A stretch of 64,000 nt of DNA from AC-32 sp963715575 (GTDB lineage Bacteria; Actinomycetota; Thermoleophilia; Gaiellales; Gaiellaceae): NCBI GenBank assembly GCA_963715575.1, contig OY970250.1, positions 682,001-746,000 of the forward strand. The letters run 5' to 3'. The notes below the pieces were generated by a model that ran no database searches, was not told where the DNA came from, and saw only the letters and a program-made list of their open reading frames with translations. The position numbers were made by a program, and so were the translations under genes. Shown in pieces: positions 1 to 7,772 of this stretch (the first letter of the stretch is position 1; each line of letters starts with the position of its first letter).

Positions 1-525
1 GTCGGGCTCGTTATCTCGCTGGTCGCCGGGATCGCGACGCTGGCACTCGTCGGCCGTCGACAGTACGAGCTTTCCCGCTACGGCGCCGCGGTCGCGGTGG
101 CTGCAATCATCGCCGGCTGGGCGCTGGCGCAGTCGCCGCTTTTCCTGCCGGGGCTCACCATCGAGGCAGCGGCCGCACCGCGCACGACCCTGGTCGCTGT
201 GACGCTGGCCGTGCTCGCCGGCGCGGTCATCCTCTTTCCTTCACTCGCGCTGTTGTTCCGGCTCGTCCTCAGCGGCCGCCTCGCCAAAGGCGGCGAAAAC
301 GTCGACCTCCGCCCGAGACTCCAGCTGGTGCGGGCATCGCGACAAGGGTTCCTTGCACGGGCAGCGCTCGCCTGTCTCAGCGCCGGAGTCGGGTTACTGA
401 CAGTCGCCGAAGCCGCCTGGGCACACGCATTCGGGGTCGTCAGCCTGCTCGCCTTCGTCGCCCTCGGCTTCCCGACCGCACTGCCGCCGACCGTCTATCC
501 ACACGCGAGCGAGACCAAGCGCTGA
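1..525 (+). CDS. cydB: cytochrome bd ubiquinol oxidase subunit II, C-terminal part
   Basis: The frame is open from base 1 and ends at TGA 523-525, so the 5' part lies outside the window; 174 residues are visible. They contain about four hydrophobic helices. The stretch GWALAQSP followed by LPGLTI and a proline/alanine-rich turn is typical of the CydB C-terminal half, as is the basic GRRQYELSRYG segment before it. CydB is the membrane subunit that partners CydA in the quinol-oxidising, proton-motive cytochrome bd terminal oxidase. I assign the family from these motifs; the CydA partner would be expected further upstream. The tail after the last helix is short and polar. A small membrane protein follows at 848. 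Confidence 0.8.
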   Translation, partial: VGLVISLVAGIATLALVGRRQYELSRYGAAVAVAAIIAGWALAQSPLFLPGLTIEAAAAPRTTLVAVTLAVLAGAVILFPSLALLFRLVLSGRLAKGGENVDLRPRLQLVRASRQGFLARAALACLSAGVGLLTVAEAAWAHAFGVVSLLAFVALGFPTALPPTVYPHASETKR

Positions 526-847
526 AGAAGTCCCCCGGGCGCTGAGCGCCGCGCGGCGGGATGCGCGTGTCCGCTAGCGCGAGAACCAACCTGGGCGCGG
601 CCAATGCCGTTCTGCAGTCTCGATCCCGGCACCGACCGCGTGGGCGGCGGAAACTCGAAGTAGGACTGGGGGGCAACCGAGGCCCAGCGCAGGTGATCGT
701 TTCCGAACCGGGAGCGAGGCGGTGCAAGCTAGGAGTTGTGCTTTGCGACCATCCGGCGCACGCATCTCGCCGACATTCAATTCGCCGACTGGCTCAGCTG
801 CTCCACGACTCAGCAGCAACCAGCGCCGAGCCTGAGAGGAGCTAGGA
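526..847. other. intergenic stretch after cydB
   Basis: No convincing gene. A short GC hairpin (538-542 pairing with 546-550, three-base loop) sits just behind the cydB stop and could be a weak terminator, but it has no T-tract. Open frames here lack a ribosome site and codon bias. The last ten bases carry the GAGAGGAG ribosome site of the next small gene. Confidence 0.5.
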
Positions 848-1027
848 ATGGACCCACTCTCACCGCTGCTCATCGTCTTGCTCCCGCTCATTCCGGTCTG
901 GTTGATCTGGATGGCACTGTTTTTGGCCAATGACCCGGCCTTCGAAATCCGCCAAACGAAGCATCACCAGTTTTTCGGGCCCGGTGGTCCCGATGACCCA
1001 TTCGCTGACGATCCTTTCGACGATTAG
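848..1027 (+). CDS. small single-pass membrane protein (59 aa)
   Basis: ATG 848 is preceded by a strong GAGAGGAG ribosome site seven bases upstream, and TAG is at 1025-1027. The peptide starts with a proline- and leucine-rich hydrophobic segment (residues about 4-26, LLIVLLPLIPVWLIW), then a short polar linker and a very acidic end rich in DDPF repeats. The helix resembles the N-terminal segment of PLDc_N-type small proteins and also the size of accessory subunits of bd oxidases (CydX/CydS type). It is the next gene on the strand after cydB, 322 bases away. The good ribosome site and composition argue that it is real; the function is unknown, and a role with the oxidase is only a guess. Confidence 0.6.
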   Translation: MDPLSPLLIVLLPLIPVWLIWMALFLANDPAFEIRQTKHHQFFGPGGPDDPFADDPFDD

Positions 1028-1112
1028 CCATCAGAGAGAGCCGTGCACGCAGCCGAGATCACGGCCATGGAGAGCATGTCGTGACACCTCGTGGTGAGAC
1101 ACGAACAAGCTG

Positions 1113-1871
1113 ATGCGATCCATCGAGCCCGGACGTTTGGGGTTGCCGCCCACGATTCGGGCGTGCCTTTTTGACTTGGATGGGGTCCTGACTCGGACTG
1201 CTCGCGTGCATGCGACGGCATGGAAACAGATGTTCGACGCGTTCCTCCGCGATCGTGCCGCGCGGACGGAAGAGCCCTTTGTCCCCTTCGATCCCGTCGC
1301 CGATTACGGCGGGTACGTCGACGGCAAGCTGCGCTACGACGGCGTGCGCTCGCTCCTCACCTCGCGCGGGATCGAGCTGCCCGAAGGTGCGGCGACGGAT
1401 CCGCCCGATGCGATCACGGTCCACGGGCTCGGCAACCGGAAGAACGAGCTCGTGCTCGCGCTGATCCGGACGAAGGGAGTCGACGCCTACGACGGCTCGG
1501 TGCGCTACGTGCGGGCAGTAGGCGATGCCGGTCTCGGCCGCGCTGTCGTCTCCGCCAGCGCGAACGCGCCCGACGTGCTCGAGGCAGCCGGGATCGCGGA
1601 TCTCTTCGAGGTGCGAATCGACGGGATCGTCGCCGCGGAGCAGCACCTCAGCGGAAAGCCGGCCCCGGACGCATTCCTCGCGGCCGCGAAAGCTCTTGAC
1701 GTCGATGCGAGCGCGGCGGCTGTGTTCGAGGATGCGTTCTCAGGTGTTGCCGCTGGCCAGGCCGGCGGATTCGGCTTCGTCGTCGGAGTCGATCGGGTCG
1801 GGCAGGCGGAGGCTCTGCGCGAGCACGGCGCAGACGTCGTCGTACAGGACCTGGCGGAGCTGCTCGAGTGA
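1113..1871 (+). CDS. pgmB: beta-phosphoglucomutase family HAD hydrolase
   Basis: This 252-residue protein has the HAD core. Motif I is FDLDGVL with nucleophile Asp21 and acid/base Asp23. A cap domain follows (residues about 30-100), then a VVSAS motif II, a lysine in SGKPAPD as motif III, and FEDAFSGV as motif IV. The length and cap match beta-phosphoglucomutase, which converts beta-glucose 1-phosphate to glucose 6-phosphate. The next gene is a GH65 phosphorylase that would make that substrate, and the stop codon overlaps its start by four bases (GTGA), so the two are translationally coupled. No strong ribosome site is seen before ATG 1113; the start is placed by the conserved N-terminus. Confidence 0.85.
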   Translation: MRSIEPGRLGLPPTIRACLFDLDGVLTRTARVHATAWKQMFDAFLRDRAARTEEPFVPFDPVADYGGYVDGKLRYDGVRSLLTSRGIELPEGAATDPPDAITVHGLGNRKNELVLALIRTKGVDAYDGSVRYVRAVGDAGLGRAVVSASANAPDVLEAAGIADLFEVRIDGIVAAEQHLSGKPAPDAFLAAAKALDVDASAAAVFEDAFSGVAAGQAGGFGFVVGVDRVGQAEALREHGADVVVQDLAELLE

Positions 1872-4216
1872 TCATGCATCCCGCGTTTGCGGTCGAGCCG
1901 TGGTCGGTCCGGGAGACCTTCCTCGATCTCGAGATGCTCGCGGCGTGCGAGTCGGTGTTCGCGCTTTCGAACGGGCACATCGGGTTGCGCGGAAACGTGG
2001 ACGAAGGCGAACCGTTCGGCCTGCCCGGCACCTACCTGAACTCATTTTATGAGCTCCGCCCGCTCCCCCACGGCGAGGTGGGATACGGCTACCCGGAGTC
2101 GGGCCAGACGATCGTGAATGTGACGAACGGCAAGATCATCCGGCTGCTCGTCGACGACGAGCCGTTCGATGTCCGGTACGGGAAACTGCTTGCGCACGAG
2201 CGCGAGCTCGATCTGCGTGCGGGCGTTCTGCGCCGCCGCGCCGAGTGGCGGTCGCCGGCGGGCGCGTCCGTCGGTGTTAGCTCAACGCGGCTGGTCTCGC
2301 TCGTGCAGCGCTCGGCGGCGGCGATTCTGTACGACGTCGAGCCGCTCGACGGACCGATCCGTGTTGTGGTTCAGTCGGAGTTAGTCGCGAACGAGGACAG
2401 CGGACCGGCGCGGGAGGACCCACGCGCCGCCGTAGCGATGCAGGCCCCACTCCAGTCAGAGGACTTCTTCGACCGCGACGCACGCGTGGTCCTCACCCAC
2501 TCGACCCGCCGCAGCGGCCTCCTGATTTCCGCCGGCATGGACCACGTCGTTGACGGCCCGGACGGCACCGAGACAATTTCCGAGGCCGGTCGCGATGTCG
2601 GCCGCGTTACCGTCGCGACCGAACTTGCCCCCGGAGAACGCCTGCGGTTGATCAAGTTCCTCGCTTACGGCTGGTCGAGCCAGCGCTCGCTCCCCGCCGT
2701 GCGCGACCAGGTCGTGGCGGCGCTCACACAAGCGCGCCACACCGGCGTGCAGGGGCTCCTCGACGACCAACGGGCGTACCTGGACGAGTTCTGGGACTGC
2801 GCCGACGTCGAGCTCGAGGGCGACACTGAGCTGCAGCAGGCGGTCCGCTTCGCCCTCTTCCACACGCTGCAGGCGGGCGCCCGCGCCGAACAGCGCGCGA
2901 TCGCGGCGAAGGGCTTGACCGGCCCGGGCTACGACGGCCACACGTTCTGGGACACCGAGCGCTTCGTCCTCCCTGTGCTCACTTACACCGCTCCGAAAGC
3001 GGCCGCCGACGCGCTTCGGTGGCGGCACTCTACGCTCGACCTCGCGCGCGAACGGGCAGCTCAACTGGGCCTGCGCGGCGCCGCGTTTCCCTGGCGGACG
3101 ATCCGCGGCCACGAGAGCTCGGGCTACTGGCCCGCCGGAACTGCCGCCTTCCACATTGCCGCTGATATCGCCGACGCCGTCGTCCGCTACCAGTCCGTCG
3201 CCGAGGACGAGGAATTCGAGCGCGAGGTCGGGATCGAGCTGCTCGTCGAGACGGCGCGGTTGTGGCGCTCACTCGGCCACCACGATGCCGAAGGCCGCTT
3301 CCGGATCGACGGGGTCACCGGTCCCGACGAATACAGCGCAATCGCTGACAACAATGTCTACACGAACCTGACGGCGCAGCGGAACCTCCGCGCCGCGGCC
3401 GACGCAGTTGTCCGTCATCCCCGTCACGCCGCCGCGCTCGGAGCAGACCTCGAGGAAGCTGCGAGCTGGCGGGACGCCGCGCATGACATCGTCATCCCCT
3501 GGGACGAGGCGCTTGGCGTGCACCCCCAGTCCGAGGGCTTCACCTCACACCGGCACTGGGACTTCGACCACACCGAACCAGACCATTACCCGCTCCTGCT
3601 TCACTTCCCGTACTTCGACCTCTACCGCAAGCAGGTCGTCAAGCAGGCCGACCTCGTGCTCGCCTTGCACTGGCGGGGCGATGCGTTCAGCGATGAGGAG
3701 AAGGCCCGCGACTTCGCCTACTACGAGTCCCTGACGGTCAGAGACTCGTCGCTCTCGGCATGCACGCAGGCGGTGATCGCGGCCGAGGTCGGACACCTCG
3801 ACCTCGCCTACGACTACTTCGGCGAGGCTGCTCGTGTGGACCTGGACGACCTCGGGCGTAACACCCGGGACGGCGTGCACATTGCCTCGCTCGCGGGTGC
3901 GTGGCTCGCCGCCGTCGCCGGCTTCGGCGGCATGCGCGACCACGACGGCAACCTCACCTTCGCGCCTCGGCTGCCGCCCCGGCTCGAACGGCTCACCTTC
4001 CGCATCCTCTTCCGCGGCCGCCGACTCAAGGTCGAGTTCGACGGGAACGAGGCGACCTACACGCTGCTCGAGGGGCCGCCGCTGTTGATCACCCACCACG
4101 GCGAGCGCGTCGAGATCCCAGCCGATGCGGCCCTCACCAAATCCATACCCGCCGCACCCGTGCGCGCGGCGCCCACACAGCCGAATGGCCGCGAACCGGC
4201 AAAACGCACGAGCTAA
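1868..4216 (+). CDS. GH65 family disaccharide phosphorylase (maltose/trehalose/kojibiose type)
   Basis: The 782-residue protein has the full GH65 layout: an N-terminal beta-sandwich domain (about 1-270), a linker helix, an (alpha/alpha)6 barrel and a short C-terminal beta domain. The barrel carries FWDTERFVLPV and the catalytic acid in GVTGPDEYS, Glu at about residue 487. Members phosphorolyse alpha-glucosides such as maltose, trehalose, kojibiose or nigerose to beta-glucose 1-phosphate and glucose. The exact substrate cannot be told from the sequence. Two starts are possible, GTG 1868 (overlapping the pgmB stop) or ATG 1874. With pgmB upstream and a sugar ABC transporter at 9.8-14.6 kb, it probably feeds imported disaccharide into glycolysis. 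Confidence 0.88.
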   Translation: MIMHPAFAVEPWSVRETFLDLEMLAACESVFALSNGHIGLRGNVDEGEPFGLPGTYLNSFYELRPLPHGEVGYGYPESGQTIVNVTNGKIIRLLVDDEPFDVRYGKLLAHERELDLRAGVLRRRAEWRSPAGASVGVSSTRLVSLVQRSAAAILYDVEPLDGPIRVVVQSELVANEDSGPAREDPRAAVAMQAPLQSEDFFDRDARVVLTHSTRRSGLLISAGMDHVVDGPDGTETISEAGRDVGRVTVATELAPGERLRLIKFLAYGWSSQRSLPAVRDQVVAALTQARHTGVQGLLDDQRAYLDEFWDCADVELEGDTELQQAVRFALFHTLQAGARAEQRAIAAKGLTGPGYDGHTFWDTERFVLPVLTYTAPKAAADALRWRHSTLDLARERAAQLGLRGAAFPWRTIRGHESSGYWPAGTAAFHIAADIADAVVRYQSVAEDEEFEREVGIELLVETARLWRSLGHHDAEGRFRIDGVTGPDEYSAIADNNVYTNLTAQRNLRAAADAVVRHPRHAAALGADLEEAASWRDAAHDIVIPWDEALGVHPQSEGFTSHRHWDFDHTEPDHYPLLLHFPYFDLYRKQVVKQADLVLALHWRGDAFSDEEKARDFAYYESLTVRDSSLSACTQAVIAAEVGHLDLAYDYFGEAARVDLDDLGRNTRDGVHIASLAGAWLAAVAGFGGMRDHDGNLTFAPRLPPRLERLTFRILFRGRRLKVEFDGNEATYTLLEGPPLLITHHGERVEIPADAALTKSIPAAPVRAAPTQPNGREPAKRTS

Positions 4217-4526
4217 AGCGCCACTCGCGACGGAGCCGTTCTGGCGCGACTGCCTCTGGCGCTCGCGAGCGACCCCCATGACGCTCACGATCCGTTCCAC
4301 CCTGCGGCCTCAACGTGTCCTTTCCCCCGTTGCGTTCCCTTGGTCGACGACCGTTCCCACGTCGCTGCCACCGTTGCCCTATCTCTAGCTGGGCACGTCA
4401 ACCGAGGAAGAGCAGGTGGGACAGTCCACGTCTTCGCAAGGAGCCGCGAAACGTCCCGCGTCCCGGCCTCTCGCAAACGCTGTCTAGCTCCGCCAAGAAG
4501 CGAGTACGTAATACACGGAGGTGCCG
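4217..4526. other. intergenic stretch before the oxidoreductase pair
   Basis: About 310 bases without a supported gene. Base composition is unremarkable for the window. The last bases hold the CGGAGG ribosome site of the following oxidoreductase. I see no strong hairpin and no recognisable promoter consensus. Confidence 0.5.
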
Positions 4527-5444
4527 ATGAAGGCGATTGTGGTGACAGACGAGGCCGCGGGCACGGCCGGGATGACGCTGGCGGAACGGCCCGAGCCGAA
4601 CGCAGCGGAGAACGACGTCGTCGTCCAGGTTCAAGCGTCGGGGTTCACCCCGGGTGAGCTCAGCTGGACCGGGACCTGGACCGATCGCCTCGGCCGGGCC
4701 CGAACACCGTCGATCCCTGGGCACGAGCTGGCCGGAGTGGTCAGCGCGCTCGGCTATGGCACGACGGGCCTGTCGGTGGGACAGCGCGTGTTCGGACTTA
4801 CAGACTGGCTTCGCGACGGCACCCTGGCGGAGTACGTGGCCGTCGAGGCGCGTAACCTCGCGCCGCTGCCGGGCGACGTCGACTTCACGGTGGGCGCGAG
4901 CCTGCCGATCGCGGGCCTGACCGCGTGGCAAGGATTGTTCGTGCACGGCCGCGTCCAAGCCGGCCAGAGCGTCCTCGTCCACGGCGCGGCCGGTGGAGTG
5001 GGCTCGATGGTGACCCAGCTCGCCAAAGAGGCCGGCGCCTACGTGATCGGCACCGGACGTTCCGGCGACCGGCAGACGGCACTCGACTTCGGCGCGCAGG
5101 AGTTCGTCGACCTCGAGAACGACACTCTGGAAGACGTCGGCGGCGTCGATCTGGTTTTCGACGTGATCGGCGGAGACATCGGGAAGCGGTCTGCGGCTCT
5201 GGTTCGAGCCGGCGGGACGTTGGTGAGTATCGCCGGGCCGCCTGAGGCGAAGCCGGCCGACGGTCTGGCCATTGATTTCGTCGTCGAGGCCGATCGTGCG
5301 CAGTTGAGTGAGATCGTCCAGCGGGTTCGGGATGGTCGGCTACGTACCAACATCGGCACTGTCGCGGCCCTCGATGACGCCATTGCGGCTTTCAACCCGA
5401 CCGAGCGGATCCAGGGGAAGACGATCATCCGCGTTCGTCCATAG
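4527..5444 (+). CDS. NADP-dependent zinc-independent alcohol dehydrogenase/quinone oxidoreductase, copy 1
   Basis: The 305-residue product is a medium-chain dehydrogenase/reductase of the quinone oxidoreductase group. It has an N-terminal GroES-like domain (IPGHELAGVV), then a Rossmann domain with the nucleotide-binding VHGAAGGVGS at about residues 152-161. The catalytic zinc cysteines of alcohol dehydrogenases are absent. The family reduces quinones or enones with NADPH in the cytoplasm. ATG 4527 is chosen over GTG 4521 because a GGAGG ribosome site lies right before it. The next gene, 43 bases downstream, is a close paralogue, so the pair is a tandem duplication in one probable operon. Confidence 0.85.
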   Translation: MKAIVVTDEAAGTAGMTLAERPEPNAAENDVVVQVQASGFTPGELSWTGTWTDRLGRARTPSIPGHELAGVVSALGYGTTGLSVGQRVFGLTDWLRDGTLAEYVAVEARNLAPLPGDVDFTVGASLPIAGLTAWQGLFVHGRVQAGQSVLVHGAAGGVGSMVTQLAKEAGAYVIGTGRSGDRQTALDFGAQEFVDLENDTLEDVGGVDLVFDVIGGDIGKRSAALVRAGGTLVSIAGPPEAKPADGLAIDFVVEADRAQLSEIVQRVRDGRLRTNIGTVAALDDAIAAFNPTERIQGKTIIRVRP

Positions 5445-5486
5445 GGGACGCGGAGTGCGCCGCCGACGAAACAGAGGAGTACGCAG

Positions 5487-6431
5487 ATGAAAGCGATTGT
5501 GGTGACGGATCAGGCCGCTGGAACGGCCGGGATGAAGCTCGTGGAGCGACCCGATCCGGATGCGGCGCGGCTGGCGAGCCTTGAAGGCGCGAACTACGGA
5601 GATGTCGTAGTTGAAGTTCATGCGTCGGGATTCACGGGGAGTGAGCTGGAGTGGCCCTCGACGTGGATCGATCGCCTCGGCCGCGACCGTACGCCTTCGA
5701 TTCCCGGGCACGAGGTGGCCGGAGTGGTCACCTCCCTCAGCTATGGAGCGACTGGGCTGTCGGCGGGACAGCGGGTGTTCGGCCTGACGGACTGGACTCG
5801 CGACGGCACTCTCGCGGAATACACCGTCGTCGAGGCACGCAACCTGGCGCCGCTGCCGGGCGACGTCGACTTCACGGTGGGCGCGGGCGTCGCGATGACG
5901 GGCCTGACCGCGTGGCAAGGTCTGTTCGAGCACGGCCGCCTTCAGGCGGGCCAGAGCGTCCTCGTTCACGGCGCGGCCGGCGCAGTCGGCTCGATGGCAA
6001 CGCAGCTCGCCCGAGAGGCAGGCGCACACGTCATCGGCACCGGGCGAGCCGCCGACCGGCAGACGGCACTCGACTTCGGCGCGCAGGAGTTCGTCGACCT
6101 CGAGAACGAGACCCTGGAAGACGTCGGCGGAGTCGACCTCGTTTTCGACGTCCTCGGCGGCGACATCCAGAAGCGGTCGGCGGGTGTGGTTCGAGCCGGA
6201 GGAACGCTGGTGACCGTCACCGGCCCGCCGGAGGCGTGGCCCGTTGACGGCCTGGCGATCGACTTCGTTGTCATCTCGGATCGCGCCCAGCTGAGTGAGA
6301 TCGCGCGGCGGGTCAGGGACGGTCGGCTGCGGTCGAACATCGGCACCGTCGCGGACCTCGACGACGCCGTTGCCGCTTTCAAACCGACCGAGCGGATCAA
6401 GGGGAAGACGATCATCCGCGTTCGTCCGTGA
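5487..6431 (+). CDS. NADP-dependent zinc-independent alcohol dehydrogenase/quinone oxidoreductase, copy 2
   Basis: This 314-residue paralogue matches copy 1 over its whole length, with long identical runs such as GDVDFTVGA and the Rossmann motif VHGAAGAVGS. It differs near residue 25, where copy 2 has about eight extra residues before the first strand. A GAGGAG ribosome site precedes ATG 5487. The stop overlaps the start of the next gene by four bases (GTGA), so it is coupled to it. Function as for copy 1: NADPH-dependent reduction of a quinone or activated alkene, true substrate unknown. The two copies keep the same leader sequence style, which suggests a recent duplication. Confidence 0.85.
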   Translation: MKAIVVTDQAAGTAGMKLVERPDPDAARLASLEGANYGDVVVEVHASGFTGSELEWPSTWIDRLGRDRTPSIPGHEVAGVVTSLSYGATGLSAGQRVFGLTDWTRDGTLAEYTVVEARNLAPLPGDVDFTVGAGVAMTGLTAWQGLFEHGRLQAGQSVLVHGAAGAVGSMATQLAREAGAHVIGTGRAADRQTALDFGAQEFVDLENETLEDVGGVDLVFDVLGGDIQKRSAGVVRAGGTLVTVTGPPEAWPVDGLAIDFVVISDRAQLSEIARRVRDGRLRSNIGTVADLDDAVAAFKPTERIKGKTIIRVRP

Positions 6432-7066
6432 GGACTGACGAAGCAGTGACTGTGCGTGGTCCGGAGTCGCTTCTCGACCAGCTGCTGCCGCGCTTCGACG
6501 TCCGCCAGGTTCACGAGGCGTGGGTGCCCGCACCCGCCGATGTTGTCTACTCCGCCGTCAAGCAGGTCACTGTGCGGGAGGTGCGGGTTCTGATGCCGTT
6601 GGAGTTCCTGCGCTGGCTCCCAGGTTTCCTGCTCGGACGCCGACCATTTTGGCCGGATCCGTCGGCACCGCTTCTCGCGGCGTTTACCGTCGGTGTTGTG
6701 CCTCTTGGTGAACGCCCGGGCAGCGAGGTTGTTGCCGGTGCGGTTGGCCGCTTCTGGCGAGCCGTTGGTAACGAAGCAGCACCCGTGCGAACCTGTGCGG
6801 ATTTTGTTGCCTTCTGCGAACCTGGCTACGCAAAGGCCGCGATTGCGTTCACCGTCTTTCCTGAGCGGGAGGGGACTCGCGTGAGGACGGAGACACGCGT
6901 TGTCGGCACAAGCGCTGAGGCAACGCGGTCGCTCGGCCGCTACTGGCTCCTGATCCGTCCTGCAAGCGATGCCATCCGCCGGAGTTGGCTCGCCGCCATT
7001 CGCCGACGCGCCCTCCGAGAGCTCGCTACGACTTCCGAGAGCACGTCGACCCACTCGCAGTCGTGA
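6428..7066 (+). CDS. hypothetical protein (212 aa), possibly SRPBCC-like
   Basis: GTG 6428 overlaps the stop of the oxidoreductase before it (GTGA), so it belongs to the same transcript. The protein has no membrane helix or signal peptide. The N-terminal part (VHEAWVPAPADVVYSAV, residues about 26-42) resembles the start of START/SRPBCC-type or DUF2867-type proteins, where a ligand-binding beta sheet begins with such a strand. The middle has an alternating hydrophobic pattern and the end (residues about 145-190) reads like two closing strands and a long helix. I cannot name the family with confidence. Its place between two oxidoreductases and an epimerase-like protein fits small-molecule metabolism. 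Confidence 0.6.
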   Translation: MRTDEAVTVRGPESLLDQLLPRFDVRQVHEAWVPAPADVVYSAVKQVTVREVRVLMPLEFLRWLPGFLLGRRPFWPDPSAPLLAAFTVGVVPLGERPGSEVVAGAVGRFWRAVGNEAAPVRTCADFVAFCEPGYAKAAIAFTVFPEREGTRVRTETRVVGTSAEATRSLGRYWLLIRPASDAIRRSWLAAIRRRALRELATTSESTSTHSQS

Positions 7067-7085
7067 AGTTGTTTCCGAGGCTGTG

Positions 7086-7688
7086 ATGCGGCAACGAGGG
7101 GATCCCGCCCCCGCGCTGCGGGTCTTTGTTGCCGGGGCGAGTGGGGTGATCGGCGTACGACTGGTGCCGCAGCTCGTGCTGGCGGGGCACGAGGTGGCCG
7201 GAATGACCCGCTCGCCGGAGAAGGTGGAGTTGTTGCGCGGTTTAGGGGCCGAGCCGGTTGTCTGCGACGCGTTCGATGCGCACGCGCTCCGCGAGGCGGT
7301 CGGCGCCTTTCAGCCCGACGCGGTGGTGAACGAGCTGACCGATCTGCCCGATCAGCCGGCTGCGACCAACGACGCGAACAGGCGCATGCGGCGTGAGGGC
7401 ACGCGCAACCTGCTCGCCGCAGCGAAGGCGGCGGGATCGTCGCGCTTCGTCGCGCAGAGTATTGCCTGGCAGCTACGGGGCGACGCTGGTGCGGCCGTCA
7501 GTGAACTTGAGCGGCTCGTGCTCGCGGCCGACGGAGTCGTCCTCCGGTACGGACGCCTGTACGGCGCCGGCACCTATTACGAAGAGGAGAAGCCGGAGCC
7601 ACCGCGCGTTCATGTCGACGAGGCCGCCCGACGTACCGTGCCGGCACTCGACGCGGCCTCCGGGATCATCGAGGTCACAGACGATTAG
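7086..7688 (+). CDS. NAD(P)-binding epimerase/dehydratase family protein (short SDR-like)
   Basis: ATG 7086 has a GAGG ribosome site five bases upstream; an upstream in-frame ATG at 6969 lies inside the previous gene and is less likely. The 200-residue product begins with a Rossmann beta-alpha-beta unit (VFVAGASGVIG, residues about 12-22) and later has FVAQSIAW and a RYGRLYG segment, as in NAD-dependent epimerase/dehydratase relatives. It is shorter than typical members (about 300 residues) and seems to lack the C-terminal substrate lobe; the YxxxK catalytic pair is not clear. The end at 7688 is followed by in-frame-looking epimerase-like codons (LRYDGEL) after the stop, so it may be a truncated gene. 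Confidence 0.65.
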   Translation: MRQRGDPAPALRVFVAGASGVIGVRLVPQLVLAGHEVAGMTRSPEKVELLRGLGAEPVVCDAFDAHALREAVGAFQPDAVVNELTDLPDQPAATNDANRRMRREGTRNLLAAAKAAGSSRFVAQSIAWQLRGDAGAAVSELERLVLAADGVVLRYGRLYGAGTYYEEEKPEPPRVHVDEAARRTVPALDAASGIIEVTDD

Positions 7689-7772
7689 CTCCGCTACGAC
7701 GGTGAGTTGGCCGTCGACTCTGACACCCCCCTGCTTTGCGCCAAGCCGCGCCATCGGCTGAGCGTCGAGACG

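Noticed and set aside
526..560. Terminator hairpin behind cydB
   Set aside because: The stem is only five bases and lacks a T-tract; too weak to list as a terminator.
1868..4216. Long minus-strand frames opposite the GH65 gene (for example 2456-3154 and 3545-4300)
   Set aside because: They are antisense shadows in GC-rich coding DNA; no motif, no ribosome site, and the plus-strand protein has full family motifs.
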